Positions 1 through 8,905 of a stretch of 64,000 bases of DNA are shown piece by piece. The translations under genes were made by a program, and so were the position numbers. Position 1 is the first letter of the stretch; each line of letters starts with the position of its first letter. The notes beneath the pieces were generated by a model. It made no database searches and was not told the origin of the DNA. It saw only the letters and a program-made list of their open reading frames with translations. Source of the stretch: VRUE01 sp963730315 (GTDB lineage Bacteria; Actinomycetota; Thermoleophilia; Solirubrobacterales; 70-9); NCBI GenBank assembly GCA_963730315.1, contig CAVSRD010000012.1, positions 62,001 through 126,000 on the forward strand, written 5' to 3'.

Positions 1-1128
1 GCCCGCCCCCGCAATCCGCATCCCGTCCTCGCTCGCCTCCACCGCGGCGCCGAGCGCGCCCAGCGCCGCGGCGACGGTGGCGATCCGGTCGCTCTCCTTG
101 CGCCGCAGCTCGGCCGCGTCGCGGATCGTCGTCTCGCCCTCGGCGAAGCAGGCGGCGAGCGCGACCAGCGGCAGCTCGTCGATCGCCAGCGGCACTTCGG
201 CACCGCCGACCTCGGTGGCACCCAGCTCCGAGGCACGCGCGACGATCGCGCCGATCGGCTCGCCGCCCTCCTCTCCCTGCAGTGCAAGGTCGATCCGAGC
301 GCCCATCCGCTCCAGGATCGAGAGCAGGCCGGTGCGGGTCGGGTTGAGGCCGACGCCCTCGAGGGTGACTTCGCTCCCCGGCACGAGCAGGCCGGCGACG
401 AGGAAGAAGGCGGCCGAGGAGAGGTCGGCCGGGACGACGAAGCGCTCGGGCGTCAGTTGCTGCGCCGGGCGGACGAAGATCGTGTCGCCTTCGCGTCCGA
501 CATCGGCGCCCGCCGCCCGCAGCATCCGCTCGCTGTGGTCGCGCGTCGGCAGCGGCTCGACCACGCGCGTCTCGCCGTCGGCCAGCAGGCCGGCGAAGAG
601 CAGGCAGGACTTCACCTGGGCGCTGGCGACCGGCAGCTCGTATTTCGTGCCATGCAGGGGGGCACCCCTGACCTCGAGCGGCGGCAGGCGCTCCTCCCGG
701 CAGGACAGATCGGCGCCCATCGACCGCAGCGGCTCGACGATCCGGTCGACCGGGCGGCGGCGGATCGACTCGTCGCCGTCGAGCGTCCAGCTGCCCCCCT
801 CCTGCCCGGCCAGCCAGCCCGGCAGCAAGCGCAGCAGGGTGCCGGCGTTGCCGACGTCGATCGCCGCCGCGGCGGCGCCGCGCAAACCCACCCCGCCGAC
901 CCGCAGCAGCGTCTCGATCGCGTCGGCTCCGCCGCCCTCGACCCGGGCCCCGAGCGCCTCGATCGCGCCCAGGGTCGAGCGGGTGTCGGCCGCGTCGAGG
1001 TAGCCCTCGATCGCCGTCTCCCCCTCGCCCATCGCGGCGATCAGCGCCGCTCGGTGGGAGATCGACTTGTCGGGCGGCGGGCGGAGGTTGCCGCGCAACG
1101 GGCCGGAGGGCTCGAAGCGCACACCCAT
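1..1128 (-). CDS. aroA: 3-phosphoshikimate 1-carboxyvinyltransferase (EPSP synthase), 3' end off the window
   Basis: This enzyme transfers enolpyruvyl from phosphoenolpyruvate to shikimate-3-phosphate, the sixth step of the shikimate pathway in the cytoplasm. The reading frame opens with ATG at 1128 and runs off the left edge after 376 codons. Family members are near 430 residues, so roughly 50 C-terminal residues are missing. The substrate-binding motif PDKSISHRAAL lies at residues 19-29 (Lys21, Ser22, Arg26), and the conserved ELRRKESDRI block lies close to the window edge. It starts 3 bp after the tyrA stop, so it is the last visible gene of a DAHP synthase-tyrA-aroA unit. Confidence 0.94.
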   Translation of the reverse strand, partial: MGVRFEPSGPLRGNLRPPPDKSISHRAALIAAMGEGETAIEGYLDAADTRSTLGAIEALGARVEGGGADAIETLLRVGGVGLRGAAAAAIDVGNAGTLLRLLPGWLAGQEGGSWTLDGDESIRRRPVDRIVEPLRSMGADLSCREERLPPLEVRGAPLHGTKYELPVASAQVKSCLLFAGLLADGETRVVEPLPTRDHSERMLRAAGADVGREGDTIFVRPAQQLTPERFVVPADLSSAAFFLVAGLLVPGSEVTLEGVGLNPTRTGLLSILERMGARIDLALQGEEGGEPIGAIVARASELGATEVGGAEVPLAIDELPLVALAACFAEGETTIRDAAELRRKESDRIATVAAALGALGAAVEASEDGMRIAGAG

Positions 1129-1131
1129 CGC

Positions 1132-2214
1132 CTACTCCGCGTCGGCGAGGACGCTCGCCGTGTGACCGAGACCGCGCACCAGCTCCGCTGCCCGCTCGGC
1201 CTGCCCGTCGCCGGCCACCCAGAGGGTGATCGCGCCTGACCTCATGTCAGCCGCCGGATGCAGCGCCATGTCCTCGATGTTGACGCCAGCCTCGCCCAGG
1301 GCGAGGGCGAGCTCGGCGACCGTGCCGGGCCGGTTGGCGACGACGACCCGCACCTCGCGCAGCGGCCCGGCGGCCAGCTCGGCCTCAAGCAGGCTGTGCC
1401 GGTCGGCTCCGGCCGCGGCGTGCCAGGCGGCGACCGCGTCGGGCTCGCCGGAGCCGATCAGCTCGCTCGCCTCTCGCAACCGGGCGATCGCGTCGTCGAT
1501 CGCGGCAGCGAGCGCCTCGCCGTTGGCGGTGAAGATGTCGCTCCAGATCGCCGGGTTCGAGCCGGCCACCCTGGTCGCGTCGCGGAAGCTGGGCCCGACC
1601 TCGGGCATCCGCTCGGAGTCGCGGGTCAGCTCGGCCGCCGCCTGGCCGGCCAGCACGTCCGCGAGCACGTGCGGCAGGTGGCTGACCGTCGCCATCAGCC
1701 GATCGTGCGCCGCGGCGTCGATCGCCTGCGGCCGTGCGCCGAGGTCGGCGATCGTCCGTTGCAGGCGGTCGTAGAGGATGCCGCTCGTTCGTTCGGTCGG
1801 GGTCAGGTACCAGCGGGCGTCCTGGAACAGGTCCACACGGGCGTTCTCCACCCCGGCGGTCTCGGCGCCGGCCAGCGGGTGGCCGCCGATGAAGCGCTCG
1901 TCGTCGCCCAGTGCGGCGACGATCCGGCGCTTGGTCGAGCCGGCATCGGTGACCACGGTGTCGGGCCCGCTCGCCTCGAGCGCCGCCCGCGCCAGCTCGG
2001 GAAGGGCGCCGATCGGTGCGGCGCAGAAGACGAGGTCGGCGTCGGCGCATGCTTCGGCGACCGAAGCCGCCGCCCGGTCGATCGCCCCCCGCTCCGCCGC
2101 CCGTTCGAGCGTCGAGGAGTTCGGCCCCCAGCCCACCACCTCGCTATCCAGCCGCCGCGCGGCAAGCCCGATCGAGCCCCCGATCAGGCCCACGCCGAGG
2201 ACGGCGATCTTCAT
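1132..2214 (-). CDS. tyrA: Prephenate dehydrogenase with C-terminal ACT domain
   Basis: The protein oxidatively decarboxylates prephenate (or arogenate) toward tyrosine. It is 360 residues from ATG 2214. It begins with a Rossmann nucleotide-binding motif, GVGLIGGSIGLA at residues 6-17, continues through a GGHPLAGAE block typical of the catalytic core, and ends in an ACT regulatory domain (VVVANRPGTVAELA) that probably senses tyrosine. The start overlaps the stop of the DAHP synthase gene as ATGA, which indicates translational coupling. The same frame stays open well upstream only because the DAHP synthase frame is shifted. Prephenate and arogenate specificity cannot be separated by eye. Confidence 0.93.
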   Translation of the reverse strand: MKIAVLGVGLIGGSIGLAARRLDSEVVGWGPNSSTLERAAERGAIDRAAASVAEACADADLVFCAAPIGALPELARAALEASGPDTVVTDAGSTKRRIVAALGDDERFIGGHPLAGAETAGVENARVDLFQDARWYLTPTERTSGILYDRLQRTIADLGARPQAIDAAAHDRLMATVSHLPHVLADVLAGQAAAELTRDSERMPEVGPSFRDATRVAGSNPAIWSDIFTANGEALAAAIDDAIARLREASELIGSGEPDAVAAWHAAAGADRHSLLEAELAAGPLREVRVVVANRPGTVAELALALGEAGVNIEDMALHPAADMRSGAITLWVAGDGQAERAAELVRGLGHTASVLADAE

Positions 2215-3294
2215 TCTCCGCGCCGTGTCCGCACAGCGGCGGCAAGCCGCTCCAGCACCAGCGCCGTCTCCTCCCAGTCGATGCAGGGGTCGGTGATCGA
2301 CTGGCCGTAGACGAGCGAGCCGCCGTCGCCGAGGTCCTGGCGGCCCTCGACCAGGAACGACTCCAGCATCACCCCGACGATCGCCTCGTTGCCGGCGGCC
2401 ACCTGCTCGCCGATCCGGTTCGCCGCGGCGATCTGCTTGGCGGGGACCTTTTCGCTGTTGTCGTGCGAGGCGTCGACCACCAGCCGCTCGGCGAGGCTTG
2501 CGGCCCGCAGCTTCTCGAGCGCCGCCGCGACGCCGTCCGGCCCGCAGTTGGGCGCGCCGCGGCCGCCGCGCAGGATGACGTGGCCGTCCGGGTTGCCGGC
2601 GGTGTGGAGGATCGCCGGCCGGCCGGCGTCGTCGATCCCGGCGAAGGCGTGCGGAGCCGCCGCGGCGCGGACCGCGTCGACCGCCACCTGGACGTTGCCG
2701 TCGGTGCGGTTCTTGAAGCCAATCGGCATCGAGAGGCCGGAGCCGAGCTGACGGTGGATCTGGCTCTCGGCGGTGCGGGCGCCGATCGCCCCCCAGGCGA
2801 CGGTGTCGGAGATGTACTGCGGGGTGATCGGATCGAGGAACTCGCAGCCGACCGCCGAGCCCGAGATCGAGCACCTCGAGCAGCAGGGTGCGGGCCATCC
2901 GCAGGCCTGCGTTGACGTCGCAGGAGCCGTCCAGGTAGGGGTCGTTGATCAGCCCCTTCCAGCCGGTGGTCGTCCGCGGCTTCTCGAAGTAGACGCGCAT
3001 CGCGACCAGCAGGTCGTCGCCCAGCTCGGCCGCGGCATCCGCCAGCCGCCCGGCGTAGTCGAGGGCCGCCTCGGCGTCGTGCACGCTGCAAGGCCCGACC
3101 ACGACCAGCAGCCTGTCGTCGCTGCGATCGATGATCCCGCCCACCTGCTCGCGGCCGCGAACTACGGCCGCCTCGCGCTCCTCACCGAGCGGTAGGTCGG
3201 CGAGCAGGGCGACGGGCGGGACCAGCTCCACGACCCGCTCGATCCGCCGGTCGCGAACCCTGTCCGTTGTCTCTCCTTGCATTCCCATGATCAT
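2211..3294 (-). CDS. aroG: 3-deoxy-7-phosphoheptulonate synthase (class I alpha), frameshifted
   Basis: DAHP synthase condenses erythrose-4-phosphate and phosphoenolpyruvate, the entry step of the shikimate pathway. The N-terminal part (VVVGPCSVHDAEAAL, then RVYFEKPRTTTGWKG and INDPYLDGSCDVN) is in one frame. The C-terminal part (CEFLDPITPQYISD, SQIHRQLGSGLS, IGFKNRTDGN, HGH-type loops) is in another. The join lies within about 2848-2866, where one extra base or two missing bases would explain it. Every family block is otherwise conserved, so I suspect a sequence error rather than a dead gene. I chose ATG 3294, preceded by an AAAGG ribosome-binding site; GTG 3315 is an alternative. The gene leads tyrA and aroA. 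Confidence 0.88.
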
Positions 3295-3569
3295 CCTGCC
3301 GCCGCCTTTCTCCACCTACGGGACTCTACTTTCCATGCGGGCCTCACCATGCGAGCGCGGGCATCGCGAAGCGCGCGAACCAGTCGGAGCGGCGCCCGGC
3401 CAACGCTCTATGGATGCGGCACAAGCGCCGCTCAGGCCGGACGCCTAGCTAAATCGCCAGCGATAGGAGACGCGAGCAGGGACGACCGCGGCGCCGCGGA
3501 AGCGGGTGCAGCAGGCGGTGTCGGCTGTTCGCTTCTTCACTGCCTGACTTTGTAGCAGGCGAGGGGCGG

Positions 3570-4664
3570 TTAGTCGAGCAGCTCGCCGATCGCGGCGAGG
3601 AAGCGGTCGTTCTCGGCCGGGGTGCCGTAGCTGACTCGGATGTGGCCGGAGTCGCCGAGCGGGGTGCCGGGGCGGACCGCGATCGAGCGCTCGGCGAGCC
3701 CCACGACGACCTCGCGCTCGTCGGCCTCGCCGAGGTCGATCCAGGAGAAGTTGGTCTGGGTGTCAGCGGTGGCGAGGCCCAGCTCGCGCAGTCCCTCCTC
3801 GACCCGGGTCCGCTCGGCGATCGTCTGCTCGACCCGGCGCACCACGTCGTCCTCGTGCAGGACGGCCTCGGCGGCCGCCGCCTGGGCGACGGCGTTGACG
3901 CTGAACGGCTGGCGCACCGCGTCGATCGCGGCGCGGAACTTGGCCGAGCCGATCGCGAAGCCGACCCGCAGCCCGGCGAGTCCGTGGGCCTTGCTGAAGG
4001 TGCGCAGCAGGACGAGGTTGGGGAACGTGGCGAGCAGGTCGAGCGTCGTGTCGGGGTCGTCGTGGGTCTGGAACTCGACGTAGGCCTCGTCGAGGGCGAT
4101 CGTCACGTGGCCCGGGACCCGCTCGCAGAAGGCGGCGACCTCGGCGGCCGGCAGGTGGGTCGCGGTCGGGTTGTTCGGGTTGCAGACGATCGCCAGCTGG
4201 GTCGCCGCGGTCACTTCGGCGGCCATCGCGTCGAGGTCGTGGACCTCGCCCTCGGCGAGCGGCACGCGGACCTCGCGCGCCCCGGTCAGTGCCCCGAGGT
4301 GCGGGTACATCGAGAACGACGGCCATGCGTAGACGATCTCGGCGCCCGGCTCGCAGAGCGCCTCGGCTGCGGCGAGCAGGATCTCGCAGGAGCCGTTGCC
4401 GACCGCGACCCGGCCGGGCTCGGTCTCGTAGCGCTCGGCGAGACGGCGGCGCAGCAGGGTGGCGTCGGGGTCCGGGTAGCGGTTCATCGCCCCCGCCGCG
4501 GCCTGGATCGCCTCGACCACCTTCGGGTGCGGCGGGAAGCAGGACTCGTTCGAGGCGAGCTGGGCGATCTCGCCGGCGGCGATCGCCTCCGGCGCCTGCC
4601 CGGTGGGCACGCCGGCCTGGTAGCCGGGGATGCGGCCGAGCTTCTCCGCGAAGGTGACGGTCAT
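3570..4664 (-). CDS. hisC: Histidinol-phosphate/aromatic aminotransferase (class I/II, PLP)
   Basis: A fold-type I PLP aminotransferase of 364 residues from ATG 4664, preceded by TTGGAGCG. An upstream in-frame extension is less likely. Visible motifs are LASNESCFPPHP near residue 40, the cofactor Asn in CNPNNPTATH, the DEAYVEF block, and the Schiff-base lysine in RTFSKAHGLAGLRVG. The family converts imidazole-acetol phosphate to histidinol phosphate. Beside DAHP synthase, tyrA and aroA, this copy may equally transaminate phenylpyruvate and 4-hydroxyphenylpyruvate. About 275 bp separate it from the DAHP synthase start; I see no convincing terminator or attenuator there. Confidence 0.9.
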   Translation of the reverse strand: MTVTFAEKLGRIPGYQAGVPTGQAPEAIAAGEIAQLASNESCFPPHPKVVEAIQAAAGAMNRYPDPDATLLRRRLAERYETEPGRVAVGNGSCEILLAAAEALCEPGAEIVYAWPSFSMYPHLGALTGAREVRVPLAEGEVHDLDAMAAEVTAATQLAIVCNPNNPTATHLPAAEVAAFCERVPGHVTIALDEAYVEFQTHDDPDTTLDLLATFPNLVLLRTFSKAHGLAGLRVGFAIGSAKFRAAIDAVRQPFSVNAVAQAAAAEAVLHEDDVVRRVEQTIAERTRVEEGLRELGLATADTQTNFSWIDLGEADEREVVVGLAERSIAVRPGTPLGDSGHIRVSYGTPAENDRFLAAIGELLD

Positions 4665-4732
4665 CGGAACATGATTACGCTCCAAGTTGACCGACCGCAG
4701 TCCGGCTTGCTCGGGGAGCTTGCAGATGCGGG

Positions 4733-5956
4733 TCAATCGCGTCTGATCAGGACTGCCGACTCCCGGGAAGGCCGGCGCCCATGAATCGACATCTGCTGGG
4801 CGCTGTTTCCTCGGTCACGCAGCGCTTCGATCTTGTCGACCTGCATGCCGGCTAGCTGTGCAAGCTCCGCGAGGTGAAGGTCGACTGCAATCGGATGACC
4901 GCAGTAGCTGGCGTTGCCAACCACGAGCGCGGCACGACCGCCGGGGGCGAGGACCCGGCGAAGCTCGACCAGGACGGCAAAGGTGTCTTCGAAATAGCCG
5001 CTCAGCATGCGGGCAATTCGAGGATCGCTGTGATCGTCCACGACCGCCTCCAGCGCCTCCGAAAGCCCGGCAGGCGCGCGGTAAGTTGCCGGTGAGCTGG
5101 CCGGCGCCTGAGCCTCCGGGTGAGACCGCATCGCTTTGTACCGCAGCTGTTTCACACCTGCGCCAAGGCCAAAGAGCAGGTCGAGCTCCACACCGAACAC
5201 TCGCGTGTAATCGTGCCGGTTGGGATAGGGCGGCGAGGTGATCACCGCCTGCACCGATCCGTCCGCCAGGGGAAGCGACCTCGCGTCAGCTTCGAAAACC
5301 CGGCCAGGGCGTCGCCCCGGAGTCGATTCGACGTCCTCGAGCATGAAGGCGAGCAGATCCCCAAGCACCTCACAGGTGCGAGACCGATCCACCGCCGGCT
5401 CGGTCGATCGCAGCCAGCCGCCATCGGCGACCAAACGGGAAACGCTCCGAACCGCCGCCGCCGTGGCGACCCTGACACAGCGTCCCGCCGGATCGGATCG
5501 GGCGCATTGCAAGGATGCGAAGAGAGAGCCATACGCCCGTTGCGGGACCGCACGTCTCAGAAGCTCGGTGGGTGGCTGCCGGGTTTCCGCTGCCTTGGCT
5601 GCGGTTACCGCCCGCTTGGACGCCTCAGACAATGCGGCGGGGCTTGGCCTTGCGACCTTCGCACGAGAAACCAGCGTGGCGAGAGGAAGCAGATCGACTC
5701 CGACCGACTTCATTCCGTTCAGCGAGGCTTCGAGCAAGGTCGTGCCGGCGCCGCAAAACGGATCGAGGATCGTCGACCCCTCCTGAACGCTCATCCGGTC
5801 CAAGAGATAGCGGACAAGGGCGGGCGAGTAGCTGTGAGGAAAGACGAACCAGCGGTGAACGGGCTCGGAGCGCGCCGAACGCGGCGTCAGCCAGGCTGCG
5901 GGTATGGCCGTCCTGGCAATCGGTACCGGCGCCGTTGCCAAAGCTCCTTCCCCCAT
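4733..5956 (-). CDS. DNA methyltransferase, probably cytosine-N4 type
   Basis: A 407-residue SAM-dependent DNA methylase. Motif I, DPFCGAGTTLLEA, lies near residue 65, and catalytic motif IV, TSPPYPNRHDYTR, lies some 175 residues later. The S/T-SPPY form is typical of enzymes that methylate the N4 amino group of cytosine, although some N6-adenine enzymes share it. The order is I before IV, with a long insert between them that could carry target recognition. It starts 7 bp after the HerA-like gene and is the last gene of the defence-like operon. It may be a second modification activity. Target site and partner dependence are unknown. Confidence 0.85.
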   Translation of the reverse strand: MGEGALATAPVPIARTAIPAAWLTPRSARSEPVHRWFVFPHSYSPALVRYLLDRMSVQEGSTILDPFCGAGTTLLEASLNGMKSVGVDLLPLATLVSRAKVARPSPAALSEASKRAVTAAKAAETRQPPTELLRRAVPQRAYGSLFASLQCARSDPAGRCVRVATAAAVRSVSRLVADGGWLRSTEPAVDRSRTCEVLGDLLAFMLEDVESTPGRRPGRVFEADARSLPLADGSVQAVITSPPYPNRHDYTRVFGVELDLLFGLGAGVKQLRYKAMRSHPEAQAPASSPATYRAPAGLSEALEAVVDDHSDPRIARMLSGYFEDTFAVLVELRRVLAPGGRAALVVGNASYCGHPIAVDLHLAELAQLAGMQVDKIEALRDRGNSAQQMSIHGRRPSRESAVLIRRD

Positions 5957-5963
5957 TACCCCA

Positions 5964-7769
5964 TTAGGTACCGGACTGCCGATATGCCGGACGCGGGAAG
6001 CGTATCTTGACGGGCTGCCGGTAGAGCGGATGCGTGAGCAGCAGCTCTCCCTTGCTGAGGCGGAGAAGGTGACCCCGAACGTCGTCCGGCAAGCCGCGGG
6101 CGGCAGCCTGCGTCAGCTCGGTCGGGGCGGTTCGGCCGAACACCCTGGTCGCGCTGTTGCCGATAACGCGAGGATGAACGGCGCTCGCAAACTGTTGTGC
6201 AGAGAGCAGTATCACGCCCAGCGATCGACCGCGCTCCGCGATCTCGATCAGGTCCCCTAGAAGCGGGGAGTCCGAGGCCGCCCCGTGCGCAGGAGCGAAT
6301 TTGTTCAACTCGTCGACGAAGAGGATCACCTTTTTCGGCGGCGCCGACTCATCGCCGCCATCGTCGAGCCCTCCCATGTCAAGCCCTTCGTCGCGCCCGC
6401 TCGCCATCACGTCGTAGACCGTCCTAACCACGTCCCCGAAGACGAGTGCCTGCTCATGGTCTGGAAGGCGAGCGATATCGACGACGTAGGTCTTGCCGCC
6501 CTGTATTCCGCGAACCTCCTCGCGAACCGTCGTCCAGCGTGGCTCCGCCTTGTCAACGAGGAGTCCCGAGTTGCGGTCCCGCACGAGCCGGTTCATGTAG
6601 CGGACGAAACGGCCCAGAGATCGAGTCGACAGGGCCCCCGGCGCCGTCTGTTCGCCTTCCAGCCATTGTCGTAGCGGCGACTTGGGGCTGTAGATCAGCT
6701 CCCGCCAGGTATCTACGCCCTGCCAGGGACCCTTGCCGCGAGCCGCCTGCTCCATCCCACGCTCGATCTCGCCGATCACGGCCTCCATTGTCCCGTACTC
6801 GTCGGGCACATCCGCGAACAGGTTTCGCAGCCGCGTGTAGGTCTCACGCAGCGGGTACGAGTAGATCTTGAAGTGGCCCACTGGCGGGTGCGGCTCGTAG
6901 GAATTCGGGGTATCGATCGAGCGTTTGCTCACTTCACCGGCAGGAAGCAGATACTCGACATCGGCAAAGGGACGAGCGCCGATCCCCATCCGTTCCCACA
7001 TCTCCAGGTGTACGTCCGGGTACCCCGACGCTTCCTCATGGATCGTCAGTAGGTCACTGTGCTTGACGTTGAGGAGGACCACGGCGACGTCCTTAGCCTC
7101 TCCTTCGGCATGCGCACCCCGCGCAAGGATCTGCAACAACGATTGGACCAGGAACATCACATATGAGGTCTTGGTTGCCAAGCCCGAGATGCCCGAGACG
7201 TTGACGTGGGCCGCCTCCGGCCCGATCACATAGTCAATGTCCAGGTGAGCGACAGCCGCAGTCCCGTTCGACATCTGAATCAGCCCGCCCGGTACCCGTA
7301 TCGGTTTCCCGCGCTCGTCTTCCTTGAGTTTCATTCCATCTATTCCAAGTCCCGCGTGGATGCCGTCCTCGTCCGCAAAGCGCACGAGCGACTCGGTCTG
7401 CACGGGCATGTAGACCTCTTCGTCGTTCGACATCACCGAGACGTCACAGACGTTCGCCCCCTGGCGCGGCGTATTCGGATCTCCGGTCAGCTCGCCGAAG
7501 TCGTTCGCGATGTAATTGGTCAGGTGACTGGGGGCGTCGGTGGAATGGTGGATGTTGGTGACCAGGCCGAAGGTCCGGCTATCCCCCAGGTGTCCGGCCT
7601 CGACGATGTCGAACGGGTTGACCTGCTCCCCTGGCCGCAGCCAGAAGGAGAAGCGCTCGGCCGAATTCGCCTGCCGCTCGGTGGCAGAGGCGCGGCCGAT
7701 CACGGCGTCCGCGCGCTGCTCTGCGCCGCTCGCGTCTTCTCGCTCTTGCTCCGGCGGCTGGTCGTTCAT
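5964..7769 (-). CDS. HerA-like (DUF87-type) hexameric ATPase
   Basis: A 601-residue ATPase with a HerA-FtsK layout. After an acidic N-terminus and a HAS-barrel-like region (about 40-185) comes a P-loop-like sequence, VSGISGLATKTS, at 191-202. Then follow a long helical region, a Walker B strand VILFVDELNK at 481-490, and the ERGRSLGVILLSAQQ sensor region at 522-536, which is typical of HerA and VirB4-like pumps. The P-loop is unusual: Lys sits one position later than in GxxxxGK[ST] and the usual second Gly is Thr. The start overlaps the NurA-like stop (ATGA), as expected for a HerA-NurA pair that translocates and resects DNA. I infer a role in anti-phage defence; housekeeping repair is possible but less likely given the operon. 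Confidence 0.87.
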   Translation of the reverse strand: MNDQPPEQEREDASGAEQRADAVIGRASATERQANSAERFSFWLRPGEQVNPFDIVEAGHLGDSRTFGLVTNIHHSTDAPSHLTNYIANDFGELTGDPNTPRQGANVCDVSVMSNDEEVYMPVQTESLVRFADEDGIHAGLGIDGMKLKEDERGKPIRVPGGLIQMSNGTAAVAHLDIDYVIGPEAAHVNVSGISGLATKTSYVMFLVQSLLQILARGAHAEGEAKDVAVVLLNVKHSDLLTIHEEASGYPDVHLEMWERMGIGARPFADVEYLLPAGEVSKRSIDTPNSYEPHPPVGHFKIYSYPLRETYTRLRNLFADVPDEYGTMEAVIGEIERGMEQAARGKGPWQGVDTWRELIYSPKSPLRQWLEGEQTAPGALSTRSLGRFVRYMNRLVRDRNSGLLVDKAEPRWTTVREEVRGIQGGKTYVVDIARLPDHEQALVFGDVVRTVYDVMASGRDEGLDMGGLDDGGDESAPPKKVILFVDELNKFAPAHGAASDSPLLGDLIEIAERGRSLGVILLSAQQFASAVHPRVIGNSATRVFGRTAPTELTQAAARGLPDDVRGHLLRLSKGELLLTHPLYRQPVKIRFPRPAYRQSGT

Positions 7770-8905
7770 CTCGTCATCGCATTCAATCGCGGCCAGCGGA
7801 CAGCCGCTTGCAGGACCTGCTGGGAGACGAAGCCGGTCCGTATTGCCTGCTCGGCCATCGAGATCGGATAGAGGTGGGCGTGCCAGCGCACGTCGCGCCC
7901 GTGCGGCGCGACCGTGCGCTCGGCGACGAGGCAGCGCGAAAGCCGGTCGACCAGCTCACCCTCGACGTACTCGCCGCCAGCCAGCGGCACCTCTACCTTG
8001 ACCACGCCCATCAGAGGGTAGTCCAGCTCGATCGGGCCTCGCAGACGCACGTACCAAAAGGCTCGGCTCCCCTCGGGATGGCCGAAGACGGCGGTGCGGT
8101 GGCCGACCTCCAGCCTGGCGAGAAGCGTGTAGAGGTCAACCTGGCGCTTGGCGGCGCGCGAGGCCGGCAGCTCGAACAGCAGGTCCTTGGAGAAGTTCTT
8201 AACAACCCCGATGTAGCCCTCCGGGCACTCCGCCTTGTAGAACTCCTTGCCCAGCGAGCCATCGGTGATCACCCACGATCCAACCGGCCGGTCAGACAGC
8301 ACCTCGTCCAGCAGGTCGAACTCGAGCATGCGCATCTGCCAGTTGGCCTTGTGGGCAGCACGCGAGCGTGGCTCTTTCGTGGTGCCATCGACCGAGTTGT
8401 CGGTGTAGGGCGTCTTCTCGGCGGCGTCAATGAGTTCGATCCCCCCTTTCGCAGCTTGCGCGGCCGTCTCGTCCCATGCTCGTTCGGTGAGACTGCGACG
8501 GTCGATCACCAACAGAAAGCGAATCTCGCGCGCGTGCTGGCGCAGCGCTCCGCTGTCTTCACGCCGGATGACCGCCGCACCGATCTGCGCAAGCACCACT
8601 GGCGTGGCACGGGTGTCGGCCACCAAAGTGCCGAGGAACGTGGTCCTCGCGGCCCCGTCGAGGAACAGCCGGAAGCAATGGTCGTCGGAGCGTGGAGAGG
8701 GCAGCGTCTCGACGTAGATGCTGCTGCCGGGACGCTCGCGGATCTCGGAGATCTTGCGATCGTCACCAACCGCGATCCTGTCGTAGTGCTCGTCGAGGTC
8801 GAACCTCTGGAGGTACTCCTGCGCTCCACCCGTGGCAGGTAGCACGCTGGCGCCCTCGGCCAGCGATTCAAGCGGCCCGGCTAGCTTCAGGAGCGGGTTC
8901 GTCAC
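7766..8905 (-). CDS. NurA-like nuclease
   Basis: A 379-residue protein with the scattered acidic motifs of NurA 5'-3' nucleases: LDGAARTT (Asp83), a second ITDGSLG (Asp215), then GVVKNFSK (Lys236), and a C-terminal segment HAHLYPISMAEQAI. NurA works with HerA to resect DNA ends in archaea and some bacteria. It sits directly between a HerA-like ATPase and a DNA methyltransferase, with GTGA and ATGA overlaps on both sides, so the three products are probably made in fixed ratio. The family is divergent and I assign it by motif spacing plus its HerA partner; a structure prediction would settle it. The GTG start at 8905 is set by the overlap. Confidence 0.75.
   Translation of the reverse strand: MTNPLLKLAGPLESLAEGASVLPATGGAQEYLQRFDLDEHYDRIAVGDDRKISEIRERPGSSIYVETLPSPRSDDHCFRLFLDGAARTTFLGTLVADTRATPVVLAQIGAAVIRREDSGALRQHAREIRFLLVIDRRSLTERAWDETAAQAAKGGIELIDAAEKTPYTDNSVDGTTKEPRSRAAHKANWQMRMLEFDLLDEVLSDRPVGSWVITDGSLGKEFYKAECPEGYIGVVKNFSKDLLFELPASRAAKRQVDLYTLLARLEVGHRTAVFGHPEGSRAFWYVRLRGPIELDYPLMGVVKVEVPLAGGEYVEGELVDRLSRCLVAERTVAPHGRDVRWHAHLYPISMAEQAIRTGFVSQQVLQAAVRWPRLNAMTR

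Noticed and set aside
1132..3315. A single open frame of 727 codons linking DAHP synthase to prephenate dehydrogenase
   Set aside because: Only its two ends have family similarity. The middle is a wrong-frame reading of DAHP synthase produced by the frameshift near 2860, so it is not a bifunctional enzyme.
3291..3350. A short open frame with two Trp codons just before the DAHP synthase start, considered as an attenuation leader
   Set aside because: It has no ribosome-binding site, only two separated Trp codons, and no clear terminator/antiterminator pair. Its stop overlapping the start codon could be chance.
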